Shown: positions 15,875-25,319 of the stretch, in pieces | Layout of the letters: each line of letters opens with the position of its first letter | Position numbering within the stretch: the stretch's first letter is position 1 | NCBI RefSeq assembly: GCF_001681715.1 | Contig: NZ_LNWY01000004.1 | Location: 124,001 to 188,000, forward strand | Direction of reading: 5' to 3' | Length of the DNA: 64,000 nucleotides | Source of the DNA: Tritonibacter mobilis | GTDB taxonomy: Bacteria; Pseudomonadota; Alphaproteobacteria; Rhodobacterales; Rhodobacteraceae | Made by a program: the position numbers and the translations under genes | Notes under the pieces: generated by a model | Databases searched by the model: none | The model's input: the letters and a program-made list of their open reading frames with translations, nothing else | What the model was told of the DNA's origin: nothing

Positions 15875-18145
15875 ATGGAGCAGACACAGCCTGATACGGA
15901 CGGACCACTGTCGCAGCACAATCTGCGATTCAGCCCTCGGGGGCTGATGACGCGCTATGCGACGATCCGCACACGGTTGTTTTACGCACGCATGGCTGCG
16001 GCTGCGGGGCTGACGCTGGTTCTGTCGCTGATCTTTGGTCCGCTTTGGCCGATGGTCTTTTTTGTGTTCTACCTCGTCGCCGACAAGGCCGAGACCTCGT
16101 ATTTGCGCCGCCTCCCAGAGCGGCTGGACAAGGGCGGCTCTCTGCGGCAGGCACAACGGGTCATTTTGCTGTTTTCGCTGCTCTATGCCATCAGCGTATG
16201 CGGTTTTGCGGTCATTCCCTATGTGCAGATGCATATGCAAGGCGGCGAACATGAGGTTCTGGCAGAGCCCTTCTTTGCGCTTTGTGTTGTGCTCGGCCCG
16301 GCACTGAGTGCAGCACTTGATTATCGCTATACTCCGCTGCCTGCGGCGGTACGTTTGATCATGCTGTCATTGCTGCCGCTGGCGCTGACGTCGCATACGC
16401 TATGGCAGCATGAAACCCATGGCGCCGATTTGCAGCTGATGGTTGCGGGGCTTTTGGCGTTTTTCTTCGCGCAGATCTGGTTTTTGGTTCTTGTGCAAAA
16501 GCGGCACCGCAATTCGCGTCGGAACCTGCGCTCCCAGGCGCTGCAACGACAGGCGCTTGAGGACGCTTATATGCGTCTCTTTGATCAAAAACAGGAAGCA
16601 CGACGCCTCGCGATGATCGCAGAACACGCTAATGACGGGGTGATGCTGATCGGGCGTGATGGCATCGTACGGTGGGTCAACGACGGGTTTTCCCGCCTGA
16701 CGGGCTATTCCTTTGATGAATTGGTCGGGCGCAATCCCGGTGACATTCTCAACAGCGACAACACCGATCCCGACACCCTGCGCACCATCGAAGAAGGTCG
16801 CAGCAAGGGCAAACCCTTCCGCGCGGAGCTGATTAACCGGCGCAAGGATGGCGAGGACATCTGGATTGAGACCAATCAGGTGCCGGTCTTTGACGACACG
16901 GGCCGGATTGAAACCTATATCGCGGTGGAACGTGATGTCACCGCCACCAAGGAATACGAACGCCAATTGAAAGAGGCACGCCTTGCCGCAGAAGAAGGCG
17001 CGCGCATCAAAGAAGAATTCCTCGCCACCATGAGCCACGAGTTCCGCACCCCTATGAACGGTGTGATTGGCATGACGCAGATGTTGCAGGCCACCGATCT
17101 GAGCGAGGACCAGCGTCTTTATGCGGATACGATCCTGAGTTCCTCGCGGGCGCTCTTGTCGCTGATCAATGATGTTCTGGATTTGTCGCGGATGAACGCC
17201 GCTGGGGTCTCGCTGTTCAATGTGGATTTTGATCTGCATGCCTGCGTGCGCGACACCGCGCGTCTTCTCAGCAGTCAGGCCGAGGAAAAACAACTGGCGC
17301 TGGGGGTCGAAATTGATCCGGATGTGCCGGTCTGGGTTACTGGGGATGACCGCAGACTCCGTCAGATCCTTGTTAATCTGGTGGGCAACGCGGTGAAGTT
17401 CACCACCAGCGGCAGCGTGACCATTCGCCTGAGCGCCGCGCTCTCTGGTGATGAAATCGCGCTCTCGATTGCGGTGGAGGACACAGGGATCGGCATCCCC
17501 GCCGATAAACTCGATTGTATTTTTGAACGCTTCTCGCAGGCCGATAATGCGATTTCGCGCAAATACGGCGGCAGCGGGCTTGGGCTTTCGATTTCGCGCG
17601 GGCTGGCGCAGGCCATGGGCGGCGATATCCATGTGACCTCAACGCCGGGCGAGGGGTCGTGTTTTACGCTGACGCTTGATCTGGGGGTCGGAACCTGTCC
17701 CGCAATCCTGCCCGATGACATCAAAGACACGGTGAGCCTGCCGGAGTTGACCCAGCTAGACGGGCTGCGGCTATTGGTGGCCGAGGACAATCGCGTCAAC
17801 CGACTGTTGATCCGCAAATTCCTCGCCGATGCGCCGCTTGACTTGCGGTTCGCCAAAAACGGGGCTGAGGCTCAGGAGTTGACCAAACGCTTCCGGCCGC
17901 AGGTGATCCTGATGGATATGTCGATGCCAGAGGTCAACGGGTTGGACGCCACCCGCGCGATCCGCAATTTCGACATCTCTCAGCCCTATATCGCAGCGCT
18001 TACAGCCAACGTCGATGACGTCAGTCGCAGGGCCTGTATTGACGCAGGCATGGATACGTTCCTCAGCAAGCCTTTGTCGCGACAAGAGCTTTTGAACCTG
18101 TTGGTGACATTTGCCAATACCGCGCGCATGCCAGTGCGCAGTTGA
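15875..18145 (+). CDS. Membrane PAS-containing hybrid histidine kinase
   Basis: A 756-residue inner membrane sensor. About five hydrophobic segments (roughly 41-69, 97-119, 131-150, 158-175, 186-207) precede a PAS domain (about 245-360, 'HANDGVMLIGRDGIVRWVNDGFSRLTGY'). HisKA carries SHEFRTPMNG with His388; the ATPase domain shows N (NLVGNAVKF), G1 (DTGIGIP) and G2 (GGSGLGLSISRG). The receiver (about 630-750) has Asp681 (LMDMSMP) and Lys732 (LSKP). The ligand is unknown. It sits between pncA (84 bases upstream) and pncB (62 bases downstream) in the same orientation, which suggests cotranscription with NAD salvage. No HPt domain is present in the protein. Confidence 0.88.
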   Translation: MEQTQPDTDGPLSQHNLRFSPRGLMTRYATIRTRLFYARMAAAAGLTLVLSLIFGPLWPMVFFVFYLVADKAETSYLRRLPERLDKGGSLRQAQRVILLFSLLYAISVCGFAVIPYVQMHMQGGEHEVLAEPFFALCVVLGPALSAALDYRYTPLPAAVRLIMLSLLPLALTSHTLWQHETHGADLQLMVAGLLAFFFAQIWFLVLVQKRHRNSRRNLRSQALQRQALEDAYMRLFDQKQEARRLAMIAEHANDGVMLIGRDGIVRWVNDGFSRLTGYSFDELVGRNPGDILNSDNTDPDTLRTIEEGRSKGKPFRAELINRRKDGEDIWIETNQVPVFDDTGRIETYIAVERDVTATKEYERQLKEARLAAEEGARIKEEFLATMSHEFRTPMNGVIGMTQMLQATDLSEDQRLYADTILSSSRALLSLINDVLDLSRMNAAGVSLFNVDFDLHACVRDTARLLSSQAEEKQLALGVEIDPDVPVWVTGDDRRLRQILVNLVGNAVKFTTSGSVTIRLSAALSGDEIALSIAVEDTGIGIPADKLDCIFERFSQADNAISRKYGGSGLGLSISRGLAQAMGGDIHVTSTPGEGSCFTLTLDLGVGTCPAILPDDIKDTVSLPELTQLDGLRLLVAEDNRVNRLLIRKFLADAPLDLRFAKNGAEAQELTKRFRPQVILMDMSMPEVNGLDATRAIRNFDISQPYIAALTANVDDVSRRACIDAGMDTFLSKPLSRQELLNLLVTFANTARMPVRS

Positions 18146-18192
18146 ACTGCTTGCCCAAGGGGCGCACACTGCGTATCAATCGGTGAACAACC

Positions 18193-18200
18193 GGAAGAGG
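18193..18200 (+). promoter_or_regulatory. Ribosome binding site fixing a TTG start for pncB
   Basis: GGAAGAGG lies 7 bases before TTG 18208, the only suitable start for the conserved N-terminus of PncB. The next in-frame ATG lies inside conserved sequence. Confidence 0.65.
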
Positions 18201-18207
18201 TTATCCC

Positions 18208-19497
18208 TTGGATATTGCAACGCGCGTCTACAATCACAAGTGGAAGATTGATCCCATTGTCCGGTCCCTGATCGATACGGATTTCTACAAGCTTCTGATG
18301 TGCCAGTCGGTGTTCCGTAACAAACCGGACACTCAGGTGACATTTTCGTTTATCAACCGCTCAGACAAGGTGCCGCTGGCCCGTCTCATTGACGAGGGCG
18401 AGCTGCGTGAGCAGTTGGATCATATCCGTTCCCTGAGCCTGAGCCGTGGCGAAAGCACATGGCTGCGCGGCAACACGTTTTACGGCAAACGCCAGATGTT
18501 CCGCCCGGATTTTATGGAGTGGTTCGAAAATCTGCGCCTGCCGCCTTATCATCTGGAGCGTAAGGGCGATCAATACGAGCTGACCTTTGAAGGATCATGG
18601 CCCGAGGTGATGCTTTGGGAAATCCCGGCGCTTGCGGTGCTGATGGAGCTGCGTTCGCGCGCGGTGCTGAATGACATGGGCCGGTTTGAATTGCAGGTGC
18701 TCTATGCCCGCGCCATGACGAAAGTCTGGGAAAAGATCGAGCAATTGCGCCAGATTGACGGGTTGGGGATTGCGGATTTCGGCACGCGTCGCCGTCATAG
18801 CTTCCTGTGGCAGGATTGGTGCGTGCAGGCGATGATGGAAGGGCTTGGCGGCTCCTTTACCGGCACGTCCAACTGTCTCATTGCGATGCGGCGCGAGGTA
18901 GAGGCCATCGGCACCAACGCGCATGAATTGCCGATGGTTTATTCCGCGCTGGCCAAAGATGACAAGGCGCTGGCGCAAGCGCCTTATGATGTTCTCTCGG
19001 ATTGGCACGAGGAACACGATGGCAACCTGCGTATCATTCTGCCCGACACTTATGGCACCGAAGGGTTCCTGCAGAATGCGCCGGATTGGCTGGCGGGTTG
19101 GACCGGCATTCGGATCGACAGCGGTGATCCGGCCACAGCGGCAGAGATCGCAATCCGCTGGTGGCAGGACCGCGGCGAAGACCCAACTGAAAAGCGGGTG
19201 ATCTTCTCCGATGGGTTGGACGTCAACAAGATCGCAGAGCTGCACAAACAGTTCTCTGGCCGGGTAAAGGCCTCCTTTGGTTGGGGGACGTTGTTGACCA
19301 ACGATTTCCGGGGCCTTGTGCCTGATGACCGTCTCGCGCCGTTCTCAGTGGTCTGCAAGGCGGTGTCGGCCAATGGTCGCCCCACGGTCAAACTGTCGGA
19401 CAACCCAGAAAAAGCGATGGGTCCAAAGGATGAGATCGCGCGCTACAAACGGGTGTTTGGCGTCGGCGCACAAGAACGCATCGATGTGATCGTCTGA
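18208..19497 (+). CDS. pncB: Nicotinate phosphoribosyltransferase
   Basis: Joins nicotinate and PRPP to nicotinate mononucleotide in the Preiss-Handler route to NAD. The 429-residue protein begins with a TTG codon (supported by a GGAAGAGG site) and shows 'LIDTDFYKLLMCQSVF', 'TFSFINR', 'FGTRRRHSFLWQ', 'GTSNCLIAM', 'GTNAHELPM' (with the His that is autophosphorylated in the family), and 'GIRIDSGDPA', 'IFSDGLDVNKI', 'GWGTLLTND'. These are all hallmark segments of PncB. It is third in a probable pncA-kinase-pncB transcription unit. Confidence 0.95.
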   Translation: MDIATRVYNHKWKIDPIVRSLIDTDFYKLLMCQSVFRNKPDTQVTFSFINRSDKVPLARLIDEGELREQLDHIRSLSLSRGESTWLRGNTFYGKRQMFRPDFMEWFENLRLPPYHLERKGDQYELTFEGSWPEVMLWEIPALAVLMELRSRAVLNDMGRFELQVLYARAMTKVWEKIEQLRQIDGLGIADFGTRRRHSFLWQDWCVQAMMEGLGGSFTGTSNCLIAMRREVEAIGTNAHELPMVYSALAKDDKALAQAPYDVLSDWHEEHDGNLRIILPDTYGTEGFLQNAPDWLAGWTGIRIDSGDPATAAEIAIRWWQDRGEDPTEKRVIFSDGLDVNKIAELHKQFSGRVKASFGWGTLLTNDFRGLVPDDRLAPFSVVCKAVSANGRPTVKLSDNPEKAMGPKDEIARYKRVFGVGAQERIDVIV

Positions 19498-19521
19498 CCT
19501 GCGCGTGCGGCACCGATGCTG

Positions 19522-19986
19522 CTAGGGATCTGTGATTTCAAAGGTAAAGCTCTTCACCTGATGGGGGGTGAAGGGCGCGCCTTCGCGTAAATTTGCGATA
19601 TTGGGCATCAGGCTCAGACGGGTGCCCCAAAACGCGGCCGCGCCTATAGAATGGCGCGAAATCCCCATGCGCCAGAAACCGGGAAACTCATTGAGGATCA
19701 GCGCGGCGGCCTCCATCCCAAGCCCCTTGCGGCGGTGCTGTGGCAGGACCATGAATTCAGAAAACTCCCGCCGATCATCGGGCAGGTTCAGCACAATGGC
19801 AAAGCCGACGCGCGTGGCGGCGTCATGAATCCAGAAGGCCGTCACATCCTTACGGTTGAGCAATTGACCCGCACGTTCTGATGGGTCAATTCGCGCGGTG
19901 GGGGCAACCTCGGCAAAATAGGGGGCCAGAAGAGTGGCAAAGCGTCCACGCTCTCGCGGCAGGATCAGCGAGAGCGTGACATTCAT
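19522..19986 (-). CDS. GNAT-family N-acetyltransferase
   Basis: A 154-residue protein of GNAT fold, with the acetyl-CoA pyrophosphate-binding segment 'LPQHRRKGLGMEAA' (about residues 82-95) preceded by the beta strand 'SEFMVLP'. The acceptor is unknown. Its ATG overlaps the stop codon of the upstream peptide ABC ATPase gene as ATGA, so it is translationally coupled to the dpp operon. That coupling suggests its substrate is a peptide, amino acid or antibiotic-like compound brought in by the transporter, which is inference. Confidence 0.75.
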   Translation of the reverse strand: MNVTLSLILPRERGRFATLLAPYFAEVAPTARIDPSERAGQLLNRKDVTAFWIHDAATRVGFAIVLNLPDDRREFSEFMVLPQHRRKGLGMEAAALILNEFPGFWRMGISRHSIGAAAFWGTRLSLMPNIANLREGAPFTPHQVKSFTFEITDP

Positions 19987-21593
19987 GCCGGGGCCTCGAG
20001 CGGTTCGGTCGGCGTGATGTCCGGCAGCACGGGGGCGGCGGCCAGCAGCGTCTGGGTGTAGGCGTGTTTGGGCGCGGTAAAGACCTTTTCCACCGGGCCT
20101 TGCTCGACGATCTCCCCTTTTTGCATCACCAGCACCCGGTCGCAGACCTCGCGCACCACGCTCAGATCGTGGCTGATAAAGAGGTATGTCAGCCCGTAAG
20201 CCGTGCAGAGATCGGCAATCAGGTCGAGCGTGCGCGCCCGCACGGAGACATCAAGCGCGGAGACCGCCTCGTCAAAGATGATGAGTTCGGGCCGGGTAAT
20301 GAGTGCGCGTGCAATAGCGATGCGCTGGCGTTGCCCGCCTGAAAACTGATGCGGATACTTCTGCGCGTCCGCCGCCGACAGGCCGACGTCCTCAAGCACC
20401 TGACCCACCAGTTCCTGCCGGGCGCGGCCCGTTGGGGCATCCGGCGACAGGTGAAACGGTTCGGTGACCAGTCGCTCCACCCGGTGGCGGGGATTAAAGC
20501 TGCCATAGGGGTCCTGAAACACCACCTGCATCGCTTGCCGCTGGGCGGGGCTGCGCTGTTGCGACAGCGGCTGACCGTTCAGCAGCAGCTCTCCGCCTTG
20601 CAGCTCTTCGAGCCCCAAAATGGCCCGGGTCAGGGTGGATTTGCCGCAGCCCGACTCGCCCACCAACCCCAGTCGCTCGCCCTTGTGGAGCGTGAAACTG
20701 ACGTTGTTCACCGCGCGAAACCGCCCCGGTTTGCCAAGCCAGCCTTTGCGCGGCGTGGTGTAGTCGCGCACCGCGTTGCGGACCTCTAGCAGGGGCGCGG
20801 GAGCCTCGGGGGCGGCAGGCAGGGTGACCTTATGGGCGGAGGCCTCAAACAGCATCCGTGTGTAGGGGTGGCGCTGATGGGTCAGCACGCTCAGGGTGGG
20901 GCCGCGCTCGACCACCTCGCCCTTGCGCATCACCACGATGCGGTCGGCAAGGTCTGCGACCACCGCGAGGTCATGAGTGATGATCATCAACCCCATGCCA
21001 TATTCGCGCACCAGATCGCGCAGCAGATCCAAAATCTGCGCCTGCGTGGTCACATCCAGCGCGGTGGTGGGTTCATCCGCGATCAAGAGCTTGGGTCGGA
21101 GCGCGATGGCCATGGCGATTACCACGCGCTGGCGTTGGCCACCCGACAGCTCATGCGGGTAGCGGTCCATCGGAAACCGTTCGGGAGGCAGGCCAACACG
21201 GGTCAGCACGCGCGCGGCCTCGGCTTGCGCATCTGCCGCGCTGGTATCGGTATGCAGCAGGATCGTCTCCATCACCTGCGCGCCGATGGTCATCACCGGG
21301 TTGAGCGCCGTCATCGGTTCCTGAAACACCATGCCGATGTCGCGCCCACGCCGCTGGCACATCTCAACCTCAGAAAGGGCGCAGAGGTCCTCATCCTCCA
21401 GATAGATTGCGCCTTGGATCTTGGCGGCCTGCGGCAGCAGACGCATCACTGAAAACGCAGTCATGGACTTGCCCGACCCACTCTCGCCTGTCACCGCAAG
21501 GATCTCGCCTGCGGCAATCGACAATGTCACATCCCGCAGGATCGGCAGCGCGCCGATCGAGAGCGAGAGGTTGGAAATATCCAAAAGGCTCAT
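19983..21593 (-). CDS. Peptide ABC transporter, fused double ATPase (DppD-DppF)
   Basis: Cytoplasmic ATPase powering peptide or nickel-type import. The 536-residue protein has two complete ABC domains in one chain. Domain 1 (about 1-250): Walker A 'GESGSGKS', signature 'LSGGQRQRV', Walker B 'LLIADEPT'. Domain 2 (about 270-520): Walker A 'GESGCGKS', signature 'FSGGQRQRI', Walker B 'LIIFDEAVS'. The oligopeptide-type C-terminal extension after each domain is present ('[11 protein letters not shown]', '[11 protein letters not shown]'). The gene overlaps the upstream permease gene and the downstream GNAT gene by four bases each. YejF- and GsiA-type transporters have the same fused layout. Confidence 0.93.
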   Translation of the reverse strand: MSLLDISNLSLSIGALPILRDVTLSIAAGEILAVTGESGSGKSMTAFSVMRLLPQAAKIQGAIYLEDEDLCALSEVEMCQRRGRDIGMVFQEPMTALNPVMTIGAQVMETILLHTDTSAADAQAEAARVLTRVGLPPERFPMDRYPHELSGGQRQRVVIAMAIALRPKLLIADEPTTALDVTTQAQILDLLRDLVREYGMGLMIITHDLAVVADLADRIVVMRKGEVVERGPTLSVLTHQRHPYTRMLFEASAHKVTLPAAPEAPAPLLEVRNAVRDYTTPRKGWLGKPGRFRAVNNVSFTLHKGERLGLVGESGCGKSTLTRAILGLEELQGGELLLNGQPLSQQRSPAQRQAMQVVFQDPYGSFNPRHRVERLVTEPFHLSPDAPTGRARQELVGQVLEDVGLSAADAQKYPHQFSGGQRQRIAIARALITRPELIIFDEAVSALDVSVRARTLDLIADLCTAYGLTYLFISHDLSVVREVCDRVLVMQKGEIVEQGPVEKVFTAPKHAYTQTLLAAAPVLPDITPTEPLEAPA

Positions 21594-22405
21594 GCGCGCC
21601 CCTCCATCAGGCGGGGATCAAAGCGGTCGCGCAAACCATCACCGAGCAGGTTCAGCCCCACCACGGTGACGATGATGGCACAGCCCGGCACAATCGCCAG
21701 ATGCGGGGCAAGGCTCACAAGGGTCTGGGCCTCGGCCAGCATACGGCCCCAACTGGGGGTCGGGGGCTGGGCGCCAAGACCCACGTAGGACAGCCCCGCT
21801 TCGGCCAGAATGCCAAGCGAGAATTGGATGGTGCCCTGCACGATCAAGAGGTTGGCGATGTTGGGCAGGATATGCTCTGCCGAGATCCGCGCGCGCGATT
21901 TGCCCGCCACCCGCGCGGCCAGAATGAACTCCCGCGCCCAAAGGCTGAGGCTGCCACCCCGCGCCACGCGCGCAAAGACGGGGATGTTGAAAATGCCGAT
22001 GGCGATGATGGCATTGATCGCGCTTGGGCCAAAGACGGCGGTGATCAGGATCGCGATCACCAACGAGGGGAAGGCAAAGACCAGATCATTGCCGCGCATG
22101 ATGACCTCATCCAGCCAAGAGCCGCGCGTTGCCGCTGCCGCCAGTCCAAGCGGCACACCCAGTCCGATGCCGATGCCGACGGCCAGCAGGGCCACCGCCA
22201 GCGAGGTGCGCGCGCCGACCATCACCATCGACAGGATATCGCGGCCAAAATGATCGGTGCCCAACAGATGCGTGCCATTTGGCGTCTGGAGTTTGTCGGG
22301 GATGTTCATCACCGCATGATCAAACGGCGTCCACACAAAGGAGACGATAGCCAAAAGCAGCATGATCCCAGAAAGGAGACCGCCAAGAAACAGGCTTCGG
22401 TTCAT
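21590..22405 (-). CDS. Peptide ABC transporter permease (DppC type)
   Basis: A 271-residue inner membrane protein with about six membrane segments. The cytoplasmic EAA loop is seen as 'REFILAARVAGKSRARISAEHILPN', the coupling site to the ATPase, and the N-terminal 'GTHLLGTDHFGRDILS' is the DppC/OppC hallmark. A GAGGAAG site precedes ATG. A 127-base spacer containing a repeat element separates it from dppB; it overlaps the ATPase gene by four bases. Confidence 0.92.
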   Translation of the reverse strand: MNRSLFLGGLLSGIMLLLAIVSFVWTPFDHAVMNIPDKLQTPNGTHLLGTDHFGRDILSMVMVGARTSLAVALLAVGIGIGLGVPLGLAAAATRGSWLDEVIMRGNDLVFAFPSLVIAILITAVFGPSAINAIIAIGIFNIPVFARVARGGSLSLWAREFILAARVAGKSRARISAEHILPNIANLLIVQGTIQFSLGILAEAGLSYVGLGAQPPTPSWGRMLAEAQTLVSLAPHLAIVPGCAIIVTVVGLNLLGDGLRDRFDPRLMEGRA

Positions 22406-22427
22406 GACTTCCTCGCAATCAGGTCAC

Positions 22428-22515
22428 GTCCGGTCTTGAGGCCGGACAGCCCCCGACCTCCCCCACGGGAGGGGGTTTTACCCCCACCCGAGGCCGGGGA
22501 TTGCCCTGTGTGGCT
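22428..22515. repeat. GTCCGG-type extragenic palindromic repeat, copy 1
   Basis: About 88 bases made of a small hairpin (GTCCGGTC-TTGA-GGCCGGAC) followed by a C-rich block and its near complement. It is very similar over its whole length to the element at 35213-35300. It lies between dppB and dppC inside the operon. Confidence 0.75.
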
Positions 22516-22532
22516 GGCAAAACCCAAGATTT

Positions 22533-23480
22533 TCATGCTGCTCTCCTGAGGCGGGGATCGACCACCGCATAGGCCATATCGACAAGGAAATTCACCAGGA
22601 TCACCGCAAAGACCAACAGCATCACGACGCTTTCCACCACGATCAGATCGCGCGCCGAGATCGCCTGAAACACCAGCCGCCCAAGGCCCGGCAGGTAGAA
22701 CACCTGTTCAATGATGATCGCCCCCGCCAGCAGAAATGAGAACTGCAGGCCGATAATAGTCAGCACTGGAATAAGCGCATTGCGCAGCCCGTGTCGGCGG
22801 ATCGCCTGTTTCTGGCTCAGCCCCTTGGCGCGGGCCGAGCGCATGAAATCCTCGCCCAGAACCTCCAGAAGGGCTGAACGCATCACCCGGGCCAAAATCG
22901 CCGCCTGCGGCAGCGCGAGGGCCACGGCGGGCAGGGTGAGCGCATGAAGCCCCGCCCAAAGCCCCTTGTCCCAGCCGACAAACCCCCCGGCTGAAAACCA
23001 GCGCAGGTTGATGGCAAAAACCAGCACCAACAGCATCGCAAACCAGAAGTTCGGCACCGCAACACCCAGCTGCGTGGCGCCCATCACGGCCATGTCGCCC
23101 GCCTTGCCACGCCGCGAGGCCGCGTAGATCCCCGCCGGAAGCGCAATCAATGTGGAGAGCGTCAGCGCATAAATCGCCAGCGGCAAAGAGACCCAGAGCC
23201 GCTCTCCCACCATCTTTGCGACCGGGGTGCGGTAGGTATAAGAGGTGCCGAAATCACCGGTCAGCATACCGCCGACCCAGTCCAGATAGCGGCTGACCTT
23301 GCTTTGATCGAGGCCCAGCTCGCTGCGCAGGGCGGCGACGGTTTCCTCTTGTGCACCGGTGCCCAGCATAAACGATGCAGGATCGCCCGGAGCGACTTCG
23401 ATAACAGCAAAAATTACCATCGATGCGATGGTGAGGCTGAGGGCGAGCGACAGCAGTCGTTTGGCGAGATAGTGCAGCAT
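22533..23480 (-). CDS. Peptide ABC transporter permease (DppB type)
   Basis: A 315-residue inner membrane protein with about six membrane segments. The DppB/OppB features seen are the start 'MLHYLAKRLLSLALSLTIASMVIFAV', 'GDPASFMLG', 'LDWVGGMLTGDFGTSY' and the EAA loop 'LGEDFMRSARAKGLSQKQAIRRHGLRNALIPV'. It pairs with the DppC-type permease to form the channel. The ribosome site is weak. It follows dppA after 134 bases that contain a hairpin. Confidence 0.92.
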   Translation of the reverse strand: MLHYLAKRLLSLALSLTIASMVIFAVIEVAPGDPASFMLGTGAQEETVAALRSELGLDQSKVSRYLDWVGGMLTGDFGTSYTYRTPVAKMVGERLWVSLPLAIYALTLSTLIALPAGIYAASRRGKAGDMAVMGATQLGVAVPNFWFAMLLVLVFAINLRWFSAGGFVGWDKGLWAGLHALTLPAVALALPQAAILARVMRSALLEVLGEDFMRSARAKGLSQKQAIRRHGLRNALIPVLTIIGLQFSFLLAGAIIIEQVFYLPGLGRLVFQAISARDLIVVESVVMLLVFAVILVNFLVDMAYAVVDPRLRRAA

Positions 23481-23574
23481 TGGCGGTAGGTTAGGGGGCG
23501 CTGAGGGTTGCGTCTAGGGGCAGCGTGACAAAACGGATTTGCAAAGCTGCGGGGGGCGTGATCTGGCATTATCT

Positions 23575-23604
23575 ACGCCGGGCCCCGCGCAGGAGACCCG
23601 GCGT
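23575..23604 (-). terminator. Intra-operon hairpin after dppA
   Basis: Perfect 8-bp GC stem (23575-23582 with 23597-23604) lying 11 bases after the dppA stop codon. In ABC importer operons such a hairpin often stabilises the binding-protein mRNA or attenuates transcription into the permease genes; that role is inferred here. Confidence 0.45.
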
Positions 23605-23614
23605 GTTTTTGGTA

Positions 23615-25093
23615 TTACTCAGCCCAGCTAAGCGCGCCAATTTCAATCGCTGCGGCAGGTGCATTTGCCCAGACACCTTGCAGACCCGCTTTGGCCACGC
23701 CGAGCTTTGCAAGCTGGAACAGATAGCCGTTTACATAGTCATCGGCGATCATGCGCTGCGCGTCTTGCAGCAATGCCGTGCGCTGATCCGGGTCGGTGGT
23801 GGCGTTCAGGCGGGTCATTACGTCCTGAAACTCCGGATTGTCATACTGAAAGTAGTAATCCGGGCGGCCATAGATACCGATATCCATCGGTTCCGTGTGG
23901 CTGACGATGGTGAGGCCGAAGTTCTTGCCCTTGAACACAGTCTCCAGCCACTGCGCCCATTCGACATTGATGATCTCGGCGGTGATGCCAACTTGGGCCA
24001 GTTGTGCGGCCACGATTTCACCGCCGCGACGGGCATAGGCAGGGGGCGGCAGGTGCAGCGTGGTGGTGAACCCATCCGCAAGACCCGCCTCCGCCAAAAG
24101 CGCGCGCGCCTTGTCGGGGTCATAGTTCGACTGCCCGGTCAGATCCACATAGGCCGGGTTGTGCGGTGCAAAATGGGTGCCAATGGGGGTGCCATAGCCA
24201 AACATCGCCCCATCAATGATTGCCTGACGGTCAATCGCATGGGCCAGCGCCTCGCGGACCTTCACGTTGTCAAAGGGCGCTTGCGCGTTGTTGGTGGACA
24301 GGATCGTTTCCCCCTCGGTGGAGCCGATAATCACCTGAAAACGCGGGTCTGCCTCAAACTGGATCATGTTCTCCGGCGCGGGGAAGTTGTCAAAGGCGTC
24401 AATGTCCTCGGCCATCATCGCAGCAAAGGCGGCGGTGGGATCAGAGATGAACTTGATCGTGGCACCGGTCAGCTCCGGTACGTCGCCCCAGTAATTTGGG
24501 TTGCGTACCAATTCGACCCGGTCGCCCTGCACCCATTCGTTGAACCGGTAAGGGCCAGTGCCCACCGGCGCGGTTTTGAGCGTCTCAGCAGATTCCTCCG
24601 CCACAATCACCGCATCGCCCCATGCAAGGTTGAACAAGAAGCTGCCGTTGGGTTCAGACAGGGTCACAACAACCGTTTGCGGATCGGCAACGCTCACATC
24701 AGAGATCGCGGAAAACAGTACCTTTTGCGCATTTGTGCTGTCTTCGGCGCGGGCACGATCGAGCGAGAACTTTACGTCCTCAGCATCCATCGTGGTGCCG
24801 TCGTGAAACGTCACCCCCTCTTGCAGCGTGAAGGTATAAGTCAGCCCGTCTTCGGAAATCTCCCAGGATTTCGCCAACAGTGGCACCACCGCCCCGTCGG
24901 GGGTAAAGCGCGTCAGCCCCTCAAAAATATTGAGGTACACAACCGTGTCGATGGCTTGGGCAGCCCCGCCCGTCGGGTCCAGATGCGGCGGCTCCAGTTG
25001 GGTGGCATAGGTCACGGTATCCTTGGCCATCGCGGCGGATGCCAAAAGGGCCAGCGCCGATGCGGCTGCCGCAAAGTGGGTCTTGAGTTTCAT
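23615..25093 (-). CDS. Peptide ABC transporter periplasmic binding protein (DppA/SBP_bac_5 family)
   Basis: A 492-residue exported solute receptor. The start at [12 protein letters not shown] has an AGGAGG site and a signal peptide cut near 'SAAMA-KD'. Family segments are '[11 protein letters not shown]', '[29 protein letters not shown]', '[27 protein letters not shown]' and '[17 protein letters not shown]'. The ligand, peptide or otherwise, cannot be read from sequence. It is the first gene of the dppA-B-C-DF-GNAT operon and is divergent from panB across about 226 bases. Confidence 0.93.
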   Translation of the reverse strand: MKLKTHFAAAASALALLASAAMAKDTVTYATQLEPPHLDPTGGAAQAIDTVVYLNIFEGLTRFTPDGAVVPLLAKSWEISEDGLTYTFTLQEGVTFHDGTTMDAEDVKFSLDRARAEDSTNAQKVLFSAISDVSVADPQTVVVTLSEPNGSFLFNLAWGDAVIVAEESAETLKTAPVGTGPYRFNEWVQGDRVELVRNPNYWGDVPELTGATIKFISDPTAAFAAMMAEDIDAFDNFPAPENMIQFEADPRFQVIIGSTEGETILSTNNAQAPFDNVKVREALAHAIDRQAIIDGAMFGYGTPIGTHFAPHNPAYVDLTGQSNYDPDKARALLAEAGLADGFTTTLHLPPPAYARRGGEIVAAQLAQVGITAEIINVEWAQWLETVFKGKNFGLTIVSHTEPMDIGIYGRPDYYFQYDNPEFQDVMTRLNATTDPDQRTALLQDAQRMIADDYVNGYLFQLAKLGVAKAGLQGVWANAPAAAIEIGALSWAE

Positions 25094-25319
25094 CGTCTTT
25101 CCTCCTCTGCCGGTGGCGCACCACCGCGATTCATTCGCCATTTCACGCTGGCGTTATTCGCACAAAAGGACTTTTCCCACGCGTAATCAAGCTTTGCTGC
25201 ATTGCCGCACCGCTGGTAAGCAGGGGCTGCAAATGGTATCGACGACAAACTTTGTCCGCTTTGACCCTGTGACAGTTGGCTATGAGACGTCTCAGAGGTG
25301 CTTGACGAGGAGCCAAGAC

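Noticed and set aside
16400-17632. 410-codon frame on the - strand
   Set aside because: Antisense to the hybrid kinase, which has all catalytic boxes.
23525-25186. 553-codon frame on the + strand
   Set aside because: Antisense to dppA, which has signal peptide and SBP_bac_5 boxes; the + frame is rich in His/Arg/Gly without motifs.
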